64,000 nt of DNA, from contig NZ_JACSRA010000016.1 of NCBI RefSeq assembly GCF_014836335.1, positions 1 to 64,000 of the forward strand, given 5' to 3'. The notes under the pieces were generated by a model that was not told where the DNA came from, made no database searches, and worked only from the letters and a program-made list of their open reading frames with translations. How positions within the stretch are numbered: the stretch's first letter is position 1; each line of letters opens with the position of its first letter. This stretch comes from Clostridium cibarium (GTDB lineage: Bacteria > Bacillota > Clostridia > Clostridiales > Clostridiaceae). Below are positions 28,991-37,493 of this stretch, in pieces. The translations under genes were made by a program, and so were the position numbers.

Positions 28991-29644
28991 ATGAAGATAA
29001 TACTTTTAAGTCAAGTATCAATAGATGGAAAGTTAACACTAGGAGTAGGAACTTCAAGTAAAGATTTATTTAATCTTTTAGATGATAATGATAAAAAATT
29101 TATTCATGAGTTTAGAGGGAAAGTCAACGGAATAATGGTGGGAAAAAAGACTATAGATACAGATAACCCATTTTTGACTAATAGATATGAAGAAAATAAA
29201 AATCCGGTAAGAATAGTGCCAACAAGTACGATGAATTTAGATTTTTCCTCAAATATTTTTACTGATAATGAGAAAACAATAGTAGTAACAACCGAAATGG
29301 GGAAAGATGATAAAAAAGTAGATTTTATAAGAAACTTAGGAAAAGAATGTTTGATTTTTGGAAAAGATAAAGTGGATTTTAAAAGTCTTTTTAATTATTT
29401 AGAAAAGGAACTTAATATGAAAAGCATAATGGTAGAAGGTGGAGGATATCTAAACTGGACACTTTTTGAGCAAAACTTAATTGATGAAATAATACTTATG
29501 CAATTGCCAGTAGTAATAGGTGGTTATAATAATATTTCACTTGTAGATGGAGAAGGATTTAAGGATTTAGAATCAATTAAGAAATTTAAATTCACAGAAT
29601 GTAGAACAAGAAAAAATTATAATCTGTTAAAATTTGAAAGATAA
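28991..29644 (+). CDS. RibD C-terminal-type reductase (diaminopyrimidine reductase-like)
   Basis: A 217-residue stand-alone protein of the RibD_C/dihydrofolate-reductase fold. It opens MKIILLSQVSIDGKLTLGVG, has the phosphate/NADPH block VNGIMVGKKTIDTDNPFLT near residue 50 and the family signature SIMVEGGGYLNWTLF near 145. In riboflavin synthesis this fold reduces the ribosyl group of the aminopyrimidine intermediate; free-standing members are found in archaea and many bacteria and some act in other pathways. AAGGAGG is ten bases from ATG 28991; a GTG at 28985 is an alternative start. It lies between the GH13/binding-protein pair and a HAD phosphatase. No other riboflavin gene is in the window. 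Confidence 0.8.
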   Translation: MKIILLSQVSIDGKLTLGVGTSSKDLFNLLDDNDKKFIHEFRGKVNGIMVGKKTIDTDNPFLTNRYEENKNPVRIVPTSTMNLDFSSNIFTDNEKTIVVTTEMGKDDKKVDFIRNLGKECLIFGKDKVDFKSLFNYLEKELNMKSIMVEGGGYLNWTLFEQNLIDEIILMQLPVVIGGYNNISLVDGEGFKDLESIKKFKFTECRTRKNYNLLKFER

Positions 29645-29705
29645 ATAATAATTATATTTAAAATACATATTAGCATATAAAACTTAAAAACTGAGGAGGT
29701 AAAGG

Positions 29706-30365
29706 ATGAATAGACAAGACATTAATGCAGTTATATTTGATATGGATGGAGTTCTTGTTGATAGTGAGCCTATATATTTTGAAATAGAAAGGTATTTATT
29801 TTCTCACTTTAATGTAAAAGTATCTAAAGAGCAACATGAAGCCTTTGTTGGCACCAGTATAGAAAATATGTGGGATAAGCTTATAAAGGAAAATAACTTA
29901 AAGGAGAGTAAAGAGAGGGTAATAAAATATCATAAAAAATACGTTATAAGCCATATGGAAAGTTTGCCTCAGTTATCATTGACCAAAAATGCAAGAGAGC
30001 TTTTAGAAGATTTGAAAGAAAAAGACATAAAAATTGGATTAGCTTCATCATCGCCAAGACAGCTAATAAATATAATTTTAAGTAAATTAGATATAAAAAA
30101 TTATTTTGAGGTTATAGTTAGTGGGGATGAGGTTGAAAAAAGTAAACCTCATCCAGAAATATTTTTAAAGGCAGCACAGCTTTTAGGCGTAGAATCAAAG
30201 AAATGTGTTGTAATAGAAGATTCAGCAAATGGAATAAAGGCCGCAAATAATGCAGGGATGAAGAGTATTGGATTTTTGAATACTCATTCTGGTAAACAAA
30301 ACTTAGAAAATGCAGATATTATAATAAGGGAATTTCCACAAAAAAGCTTACATCTAGATATTTAA
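29706..30365 (+). CDS. HAD phosphatase / beta-phosphoglucomutase-like protein
   Basis: A 219-residue HAD subfamily IA protein. Motif I VIFDMDGVLVDSEPIYFEIE (nucleophile and acid Asp) is at residues about 8-27, motif II is in GLASSSPRQLI near 115, motif III Lys in SGDEVEKSKPHPEIF near 145 and motif IV VVIEDSANGIKAA near 170. Members act as sugar phosphatases or as beta-phosphoglucomutase; some HAD proteins dephosphorylate the riboflavin intermediate after the RibD step. The GAGGAGG site precedes the ATG. It lies between the RibD-type reductase and the PurF gene. The fold is certain, the substrate not. Confidence 0.85.
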   Translation: MNRQDINAVIFDMDGVLVDSEPIYFEIERYLFSHFNVKVSKEQHEAFVGTSIENMWDKLIKENNLKESKERVIKYHKKYVISHMESLPQLSLTKNARELLEDLKEKDIKIGLASSSPRQLINIILSKLDIKNYFEVIVSGDEVEKSKPHPEIFLKAAQLLGVESKKCVVIEDSANGIKAANNAGMKSIGFLNTHSGKQNLENADIIIREFPQKSLHLDI

Positions 30366-30409
30366 GTTTTTGAATAGTTACTTAAAAAATATGATGAGAA
30401 GGTGTAAAT

Positions 30410-31834
30410 ATGGATTTAGAAATAGATAATAAGTTTAAGGAAGAATGTGGAGTTTTTGGTGGTATAGATTTTGATAATAAATTAAATTGCAGTAAGTTAA
30501 CATATTTCGGATTATATGCACTTCAACATAGGGGGCAAGAAAGTTGTGGAATAGCTGTATATTTAAAAGATAGAATAAAATGCCATAAAGATGTAGGTAC
30601 TGTGAATCAAGTATTTAATGAAGAGATACTTGATGGTTTGAAAGGAAGTTTGGCTATAGGGCATGTTAGATATGCAACAAATGGGCAAAACTCTAATATA
30701 AATGCTCAGCCCTTCATAATCTCTAATGGAAAAGAAAAAATAGCAATTGCTCATAATGGTCATCTTTTAAATGCAAAAGATTTAAAAAGTAAATTAGCAA
30801 AGTACAAATTAAATTCAACAGTAGATTCAGAAATATTAGGATATATGATATTAAATGAGCTAGAGAAGAATGTATCTATTGAGAATAGCATAATAAGTTT
30901 AATGGATGATATAAAAGGAGCATATTCATTGGTGATAATTGTTAAAGACAAACTTATTGGTGTACGAGATCCTTTAGGAATGAGACCTTTATGTATTGGC
31001 AAATTAAATAATTCATACTTTATAGCATCAGAAAGTTGTGCTTTAGATGCTATAGGAGCAGAATTTGTAAGAGATATAGAACCAGGTGAAGTAGTTACTA
31101 TAGATAAGTATGGGATAAAAAGTGAAAAGAAACAAATAGAAGAGCAAAAAAAGCTTTGTATATTTGAATTCATGTATTTTGCAAGAGAGGATAGTAAAAT
31201 AGATGGTATAAGTGTTTATAAAGCAAGAGAAAACATAGGAAAAGAATTAGCAAAATCATTTAAAATAGATGCGGATTTGGTTGTAGGAGTACCTGATTCA
31301 GGTATACCAGCGAGTATAGCATATGCTAAAGAAAGTGGTATACCGTATGGACAAGGCTTTGTAAAAAATAAATATGTAGGTAGGACATTTATAAAATCAA
31401 CTCAAAGTGAAAGAGTAATGGCTGTTAAAATTAAGTTAAATCCAATACAAGAAAATATAAATGGGAAAAGAATAATACTAATTGATGATTCATTAGTTCG
31501 AGGTACAACTTTAAAAGGAATAGTGAAACTACTGAAGGCGTCTGGAGCAAAAGAGGTTCACGTTGTAATTGCAGCTCCGCCTATAAAGTTTTCATGTTTT
31601 TATGGGGTAGCAACATCAAATAGAAAAGAGTTAATAGCTTCTAGTAAATCGATAGAAGAAATAAGAAAATATATATCAGCAGACTCGTTGGATTTTATGA
31701 GTGTTGAAAGTTTATTAAGGGCTGTAGGTAAACAAAACAATAGCTACGGATTTTGCACAGCGTGTTTTAATGGAGAATATCCTTATGTTGAAGATGAGGA
31801 GGTCCAGTTAACCAAAAAAGCTATTAATTTTTAA
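30410..31834 (+). CDS. purF: Amidophosphoribosyltransferase (PurF), probably a second copy
   Basis: The 474-residue enzyme makes 5-phosphoribosylamine from PRPP and glutamine, the first step of purine synthesis. A 12-residue propeptide precedes the nucleophile Cys13 in EECGVFGG. The glutaminase blocks LQHRGQESCGIA and GHVRYATNG and the PRPP-binding loop RIILIDDSLVRGTT near residue 360 are intact. Cysteines for the 4Fe-4S cluster are at CIFEF, FSCFYG and CTACFNGEYPY. Clostridial purF usually lies in the purECFMNHD operon; here it has no pur neighbour and ends a six-gene string after a RibD-type reductase and a HAD phosphatase. Its divergent sequence and place suggest a paralogue, perhaps tied to that operon, but this cannot be confirmed without the rest of the genome. 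Confidence 0.88.
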   Translation: MDLEIDNKFKEECGVFGGIDFDNKLNCSKLTYFGLYALQHRGQESCGIAVYLKDRIKCHKDVGTVNQVFNEEILDGLKGSLAIGHVRYATNGQNSNINAQPFIISNGKEKIAIAHNGHLLNAKDLKSKLAKYKLNSTVDSEILGYMILNELEKNVSIENSIISLMDDIKGAYSLVIIVKDKLIGVRDPLGMRPLCIGKLNNSYFIASESCALDAIGAEFVRDIEPGEVVTIDKYGIKSEKKQIEEQKKLCIFEFMYFAREDSKIDGISVYKARENIGKELAKSFKIDADLVVGVPDSGIPASIAYAKESGIPYGQGFVKNKYVGRTFIKSTQSERVMAVKIKLNPIQENINGKRIILIDDSLVRGTTLKGIVKLLKASGAKEVHVVIAAPPIKFSCFYGVATSNRKELIASSKSIEEIRKYISADSLDFMSVESLLRAVGKQNNSYGFCTACFNGEYPYVEDEEVQLTKKAINF

Positions 31835-31920
31835 AATATTAATATTACAGATAATTTTATTATAATTTAAAAAGTAGTAGGTGATTACTACATATGAAAA
31901 GTTTGAAGTGGAGAAAAAGT

Positions 31921-33300
31921 ATGATTGAAAAAATTTTTAAAAGAAATCCATATCTTAGAACTATGTTAGCGATAGCTATACCAGTTTCTATTCAAAGTTT
32001 ATTTCAAGCTTCATTGAGTATTATTGATCAAATAATGGTAGGTGAGCTGGGAGAAAATGCAATTGCGGCTGTTGGATTAGGGTCAAGATTTCCTAATATT
32101 TTTATAACGACTTTAAATGCAATTGGTGTCTCAACTTCTATTATGGTAGCTCAATATTGGGGAAAGAAAGACAAAAAAAATATAGCACGTTCATTTGGAG
32201 GAAATTTATTTATTGGACTTGCTATAACTATTATATTTTTTATTATTTCATTTATACTTCCAAAACAGGTATTAGGTTGTTATACAAAAGATGCTAATGT
32301 AATCGAACTTGGAAGTCAATATTTAAAGACCATTGCTGTTGGATATATACCAATACTTCTAATAACTATGTTTTCATCAGTTTTAAGAAGTACAGAACAT
32401 GTAAAATTGCCTATGTATGCAGGAGTATTTGGTATTGTAATGAATACTTTATTAAATTATGTTCTTATATTTGGCAACTTTGGTTTTACTCCAATGGGAT
32501 TACAAGGTACGGCATATGCTACAAATATAACTAGATTTTTAGAAGCTTCAATTCTATTTGTGTGTGTATATGTGAAAAAATATCCTGGAGCGTATAAGTT
32601 TAAGGAAATATCTGATTTGTCAGTTAGCTTTATGAAGAAAATTATTGCTATATCTACTCCGATAATAATAAACGAATTTCTATGGGCATTAGGAGAAACA
32701 ATGTATTCTATTGTATATGGTAGGATGGGAACTAGCGATATTGCAGCTATGACTTTAACATATCCAATACAAAATTTAAGTATTGGTTTACTTTCAGGGG
32801 TAAGTGTTGCAGCTGGCATTATGGTAGGAAATAAACTTGGTCAGGATGAAAGGGAAGAGGCATTTAAATATTCAAGAAAGTTTGTTCAGTTAGGCATTGT
32901 AAGTTCTGCAGTATTTGGAGTTTTATTAATTTTATTGTCAAAAGTATATGTGGTTATATTTAATATATCTGACGATTTAAAGGAGTGTACGGTAAAGATA
33001 TTAATTATGTATTCTCTAGTTTTATGGATTAAAGTTTCAAATATGATAATAGGTGGCGGAATTTTAAGGAGTGGTGGTGAAACTAAATATACGCTATTTC
33101 TTGATATGTTTGGAACATGGGGAATAGGAGTTCCGATGGGATTTGTTTCGTCAATTATTTTTAAATTTCCTATTGAATGGGTTTATTTAATAATTTCAAG
33201 TGAGGAGCTTGTTAGATTTATTATTGGAATGAAAATAATGTATTCAAAGAAATGGATGAATAATCTTACTGAAAGAGACGTTGGTAAATCTATAAGCTGA
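31921..33300 (+). CDS. MATE-family multidrug/cation antiporter
   Basis: A 459-residue, 12-helix efflux protein of the NorM/DinF superfamily. Typical strings are LAIAIPVSIQSLFQASLSII with DQIMVGELGENAIAAVGL, and the second half repeats the fold (ISTPIIINEFLWALGETMYS). MATE proteins export organic cations or drugs using a Na+ or H+ gradient. ATG 31921 is preferred because GTGGAG lies seven bases before it; an ATG at 31894 would add nine polar residues. It is 60-90 bases after the purF stop, so it may be read through from the upstream operon. The substrate is unknown. Confidence 0.88.
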   Translation: MIEKIFKRNPYLRTMLAIAIPVSIQSLFQASLSIIDQIMVGELGENAIAAVGLGSRFPNIFITTLNAIGVSTSIMVAQYWGKKDKKNIARSFGGNLFIGLAITIIFFIISFILPKQVLGCYTKDANVIELGSQYLKTIAVGYIPILLITMFSSVLRSTEHVKLPMYAGVFGIVMNTLLNYVLIFGNFGFTPMGLQGTAYATNITRFLEASILFVCVYVKKYPGAYKFKEISDLSVSFMKKIIAISTPIIINEFLWALGETMYSIVYGRMGTSDIAAMTLTYPIQNLSIGLLSGVSVAAGIMVGNKLGQDEREEAFKYSRKFVQLGIVSSAVFGVLLILLSKVYVVIFNISDDLKECTVKILIMYSLVLWIKVSNMIIGGGILRSGGETKYTLFLDMFGTWGIGVPMGFVSSIIFKFPIEWVYLIISSEELVRFIIGMKIMYSKKWMNNLTERDVGKSIS

Positions 33301-33415
33301 ACAGATAAGAAATTTTTTTGTGTGGTAAAATTAAGTGTTTGGTTAAATTTGTATTATAATATTGTGGTATAGAGTTAAAATGTAGTGCAAGAAAAGGAAA
33401 GGAGGGATATGAAGT

Positions 33416-34639
33416 ATGGAAACTAAATTGAAAATTACTGAGAATTATAATCATACAATTTATGCTTCTTTTATAGGTTATATTGTACAAGCAATTATTA
33501 ATAACTTTGCGCCACTATTATTTTTAACTTTTCAGAAAGAGTATAATGTGTCGTTGGATAAAATTTCTCTACTTATTACCTTTAATTTTGGAGTTCAGTT
33601 GATGATTGATTTGCTTTCTGCCAAGTTCATTGACAAAATTGGATATAAGATATCCATTGTGGTTGCACATATATTTGCAGCTGTTGGATTGATTTCACTT
33701 TCCATTTTGCCAACAATTCTTTCCAATCCTTTTGGTGGATTAGTGGTAGCAGTTATGCTTTATGCCATTGGAGGTGGATTAACTGAAGTTTTAGTTAGTC
33801 CTATTGTGGAAGCCTGTCCTACAAAGAGAAAAGAAGCAGCTATGAGTCTGTTACATTCTTTTTATAGTTGGGGACAAGCTGCTGTTATCTTATTATCTAC
33901 AGCTTTTTTTGTAGTAATAGGTATATCTAATTGGAGAATTCTTACGATTATATGGGCAATTGTTCCCTTATTAAATGGAATTTATTATGCCATTGTGCCT
34001 ATTGAGACACTAAACAAAGAAGAAGAAGGTATTAGTATAAGGCAGCTTATGAAGAATCGAGTTTTTTGGCTAATGGTAATGTTAATGATTTGTGCAGGTG
34101 CGTGTGAACAAGCTGTCAGTCAGTGGGCATCTGCTTTCGCAGAGGCTGGACTTGGGGTTTCTAAAGCTATAGGGGATCTAGCAGGTCCTTGCGCATTTGC
34201 TCTTCTTATGGGAAGTGCAAGAGTATTTTATGCAAAATTTAGTTCGAAAATAGAATTGCAAAAATTTATGATGATAAGTGGTGGATTGTGTTTAATAAGT
34301 TATCTTATTACATCACTCTCACCATATAAAGTTATGGGATTAATTGGATGTGCGCTGTGTGGACTTTCTGTGGGAATTATGTGGCCAGGAACATTTAGTA
34401 TTTCATCTCTTAATATTAAAGGTGGTGGAACAGCTATGTTTGCTTTGCTTGCTTTAGCAGGAGACCTCGGATGTTCTCTAGGGCCAACTTTTGTTGGCTT
34501 TATGTCTGAAACTTTGAATAATGATTTAAAGAAAGGAATCTTAGCAGCGATTGTTTTTCCCATTATGCTTATTGGAGGATTATTAATTTTAAAAAACACA
34601 CAAGAAAAAAATTGTAAAACATTTAAAAATAACCTATAA
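33416..34639 (+). CDS. MFS transporter (12 helices)
   Basis: A 407-residue major facilitator. Twelve hydrophobic segments are seen; the loop between helices 2 and 3 reads LLSAKFIDKIGYKISIV, a degenerate form of the MFS A-motif. GGTEVLVSP-like Gly-rich helix 4 (YAIGGGLTEVLVSPIVEACP) resembles fucose-permease-like sugar porters. The ribosome site AAGGAGGG lies 12 bases before the ATG. The gene is followed, 33 bases later, by an oligopeptidase gene, so the two are probably co-transcribed. Cargo cannot be assigned. Confidence 0.82.
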   Translation: METKLKITENYNHTIYASFIGYIVQAIINNFAPLLFLTFQKEYNVSLDKISLLITFNFGVQLMIDLLSAKFIDKIGYKISIVVAHIFAAVGLISLSILPTILSNPFGGLVVAVMLYAIGGGLTEVLVSPIVEACPTKRKEAAMSLLHSFYSWGQAAVILLSTAFFVVIGISNWRILTIIWAIVPLLNGIYYAIVPIETLNKEEEGISIRQLMKNRVFWLMVMLMICAGACEQAVSQWASAFAEAGLGVSKAIGDLAGPCAFALLMGSARVFYAKFSSKIELQKFMMISGGLCLISYLITSLSPYKVMGLIGCALCGLSVGIMWPGTFSISSLNIKGGGTAMFALLALAGDLGCSLGPTFVGFMSETLNNDLKKGILAAIVFPIMLIGGLLILKNTQEKNCKTFKNNL

Positions 34640-34672
34640 TTATTAAAAATACTATATATTTGGAGGACAAAA

Positions 34673-36352
34673 ATGGAAGATGAAAATTTTAAATTATCAG
34701 AACTTCCTTATGAAAGAATCACAATAGAATCTTTTGAAAAAGAAGCTTTGGGAATAATTAATGAATTTAAAGAGGCTAAGAGCGGAGAAGAACAATTCCA
34801 AGTTCATAAAAAGTACTATTCCTTATATAAAAAGGTATATACTGCAATAGTTTTAGCAGGACTTAGACATAATGGTGATGTATCAAATAAGTTTTATGAA
34901 GAGGAACAGGAATATTATGATGAAGTATCTCCTAAAATTAAAAGCTATCAAGTAAAATATCAAAAATTACTTTTTAACTCTAAATATAGGCCTTTCATGG
35001 AAAGTAAGATAGGAGAAGTAACTTTTAAAAATATTGAAATTCAATTAAAAGCTTTTGATGATGTGCTCATTCCACTTAAGCAAGAAGAAAATACTCTTGT
35101 ATCAAGATATAATAAGTTAATTGCTCAAAGCAAGGTGGAATTTAGAGGTGAAACTCTTAATTTTTCTTTATTAGAAAAATACTTAAAGTCAGATAACAGA
35201 AAAACAAGGGTTGAGGCTGCGAAAGTAAAATGTGAGAAATTACTTACAATTCAAGATGAATTAGATGAAATTTATGATAAGCTTGTAGCTAACAGAGATG
35301 CACAAGCTAAAGCTATGAATTATGAAAATTATGTTGAACTTGGTTATTATAATATGAAACGTAATTCCTATGATAAAAATGATGTAGCTAATTTTAGAAA
35401 TCAAGTTAAGAAATATCTTGTTCCATTTGCAACTAAGATGCATGAAGAGAGAAGAAAGCGCATTGGAATAGATAAACTTGATTTTGTTGATGAAGGAGTT
35501 TATTTTCTTAATGGAAACCCTGTTCCTGTTGGAACACCTAATGACATTTTTGCAGCAGGTAAAAAAATGTACAGTGAGTTATCTCCTGAAACAAAAGAGT
35601 TTTTTGAATTTATGTTAAATCATGAATTATTCGATGTCCTTGGAAGACCTAATAAAGTAACAGGTGGTTATATGGATATGCTTTTATCTTATGGGGCACC
35701 AATTATCTTTGCTAATTTTAATGGAACAAGCGGAGATGTAGATGTTATGACTCATGAATGTGGTCATGCATTTCAGGGTTATCTAACAAGAGAGTATGAT
35801 ATCATAGAACATAATGATATAACTATGGAAACAGCGGAAACCCATTCTATGTCCATGGAGTTTTTTACAGGTAAATGGATGGATTTATTCTTTGGAGATA
35901 GAGGGAATGACTATAGAAAAATGCAATTAGAAGATGCTATTTCATTTATACCATATGGGTGTATGATAGATGAATTCCAAGAAATTATTTATACAAGACC
36001 AGAACTTACTCCTAAGGAACGAAGAAGAGTTTGGAAAGAGTTGGAGAATAATTACAAACCACATTTATCTTATAAAGATGATCCATTTTATAGTGATGGA
36101 CGTAGATGGCAAGTACAAAAGCATGTATACAACTATCCATTTTACTATATTGACTATTGTATTGCGCAAACATGTGCTCTTCAGTTTAAAATAATAATGG
36201 ATGAAAATTACAAAGATGCTTGGAATAAGTATTTAGAATTTTCTTTAGAATCAGCTAAAGGTTATTTTCCTAATATGCTTCATAAAGTGGGAATTAAAAG
36301 TCCTTTTGAAGATGGTTTTATAAAAGAGCTTGTTGAAAAAATTAAATTATAA
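34673..36352 (+). CDS. pepF: M3-family oligoendopeptidase (PepF-like)
   Basis: A 559-residue cytoplasmic zinc peptidase that cuts short peptides. The zinc motif is HECGH in VMTHECGHAFQGYL near residue 360, with the third-ligand Glu region in TMETAETHSMSMEFF about 25 residues later. The end DYCIAQTCALQFKIIM is conserved in this M3 subgroup. The length agrees with the 560-residue clostridial form. TTGGAGGA precedes the ATG. It shares an operon with the MFS gene and is closed by a terminator. It probably recycles peptides imported by carriers such as the POT transporter encoded nearby. Confidence 0.92.
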   Translation: MEDENFKLSELPYERITIESFEKEALGIINEFKEAKSGEEQFQVHKKYYSLYKKVYTAIVLAGLRHNGDVSNKFYEEEQEYYDEVSPKIKSYQVKYQKLLFNSKYRPFMESKIGEVTFKNIEIQLKAFDDVLIPLKQEENTLVSRYNKLIAQSKVEFRGETLNFSLLEKYLKSDNRKTRVEAAKVKCEKLLTIQDELDEIYDKLVANRDAQAKAMNYENYVELGYYNMKRNSYDKNDVANFRNQVKKYLVPFATKMHEERRKRIGIDKLDFVDEGVYFLNGNPVPVGTPNDIFAAGKKMYSELSPETKEFFEFMLNHELFDVLGRPNKVTGGYMDMLLSYGAPIIFANFNGTSGDVDVMTHECGHAFQGYLTREYDIIEHNDITMETAETHSMSMEFFTGKWMDLFFGDRGNDYRKMQLEDAISFIPYGCMIDEFQEIIYTRPELTPKERRRVWKELENNYKPHLSYKDDPFYSDGRRWQVQKHVYNYPFYYIDYCIAQTCALQFKIIMDENYKDAWNKYLEFSLESAKGYFPNMLHKVGIKSPFEDGFIKELVEKIKL

Positions 36353-36360
36353 AAGTTATT

Positions 36361-36398
36361 AAAAATGCTATGATGTAGATTTTCATTATAGCATTTTT
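36361..36398 (+). terminator. Terminator after the oligopeptidase gene
   Basis: AAAAATGCTAT pairs with ATAGCATTTTT around a loop, ending in T residues. Confidence 0.8.
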
Positions 36399-36610
36399 AA
36401 AAGAAATTAATTACATAAATTATATAAAATTTTTAATTTTCTAACTTTAATTTATTAGGAATAAGCTATTGAAATTTTACCTGAATAGTAGTAAACTGGC
36501 TATTAATCAAGAATATAATCATTAGTAAGTTTAAAAAAACTAAAGGAACTATAATACAATAATTAGAGATTTTTCTAGTGAAAAATAACTTACATAAGAA
36601 AAGAGGAATT

Positions 36611-37264
36611 ATGAAGAAAATATTTGGTTTAATAATCAGGATTACACTTGGATTTTTATTATGCGCATTTGGAACTGTAATGGCTCTTAATTCTAATCTA
36701 GGATTAAGTCCATGGGATGTATTTCATCAAGGACTGACAAAGGTAACTAGCCTAACAATGGGACAAGCTAGTATTATAGTTGGAATACTTATAGTATTAA
36801 TTACTAGAATACTTGGGTTAAAAGTAGGTTTGGGGACAATAGCTAATATGATAGTAATTGGATGTTTCATTGATTTTATAATATATATAAAAATAATACC
36901 AGTTTGTAACAATTTGTTTACTGGAATAATTATGATGATAGGAAGTTTATTTGCATCAGCTATAGGCAGCTACTTATATATTGGGTGTGAAATGGGTTGT
37001 GGTCCAAGAGATGGACTTATGATTGCATTGGTTAAACTAACAGGTAAATCAGTAAGTATAATAAGGTTTTTTATAGAAATGGGAGCTTTAATCATCGGTT
37101 GGTTATTAGGTGGCTTTGTGGGAATTGGAACATTATTTACTGCATTTGGAATAGGATATTGTGTTCAATTTATATATAAGATATTTAAATTTGATATAAA
37201 GCTATTAAATCATAGGAATATTAAAGAAGGAATACAATTCTTTAATGAATGTATTACAAATTAA
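36611..37264 (+). CDS. YczE-family integral membrane protein
   Basis: The 217-residue protein has five to six hydrophobic helices. The family string FLLCAFGTVMALNSNLGLSPWDVFHQGL is at the start, and GCEMGCGPRDGLMIAL near residue 125 is its other conserved block. These YczE/YitT-like proteins have no firmly known function; in Bacillus YczE helps surfactin production. ATG 36611 is chosen since AGAGGA lies just before it; an earlier GTG at 36578 has no ribosome site. It is a single gene with a terminator behind it. Confidence 0.82.
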   Translation: MKKIFGLIIRITLGFLLCAFGTVMALNSNLGLSPWDVFHQGLTKVTSLTMGQASIIVGILIVLITRILGLKVGLGTIANMIVIGCFIDFIIYIKIIPVCNNLFTGIIMMIGSLFASAIGSYLYIGCEMGCGPRDGLMIALVKLTGKSVSIIRFFIEMGALIIGWLLGGFVGIGTLFTAFGIGYCVQFIYKIFKFDIKLLNHRNIKEGIQFFNECITN

Positions 37265-37276
37265 TATGAATGTAAG

Positions 37277-37312
37277 GGTCATAATGAAAATTTCATTATG
37301 ACATATTTTTTT
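37277..37312 (+). terminator. Terminator after the YczE-type gene
   Basis: GTCATAATGAAA and TTTCATTATGAC pair, followed by ATATTTTTTT. Confidence 0.85.
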
Positions 37313-37446
37313 ATGATTTTGTTTAATTAAAGGATAAGAACTAAAATTAAAGTATAAGTTTACTTAAGTTCATGTTGAAATAAATAGGTATGAAACTAGA
37401 AGAGATGAGTAATTCTTTATTTAAGATACTACTTAAATGCAATACA

Positions 37447-37490
37447 AAAAAATAAGCTATATCAAGCAATTGCGATATAGCTTATTTTTT
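37447..37490 (-). terminator. Terminator of the peptide transporter gene
   Basis: AAATAAGCTATATC and GATATAGCTTATTT pair perfectly, with T runs outside the stem on both strands. It lies four bases after the minus-strand stop codon. Confidence 0.85.
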
Positions 37491-37493
37491 ATA

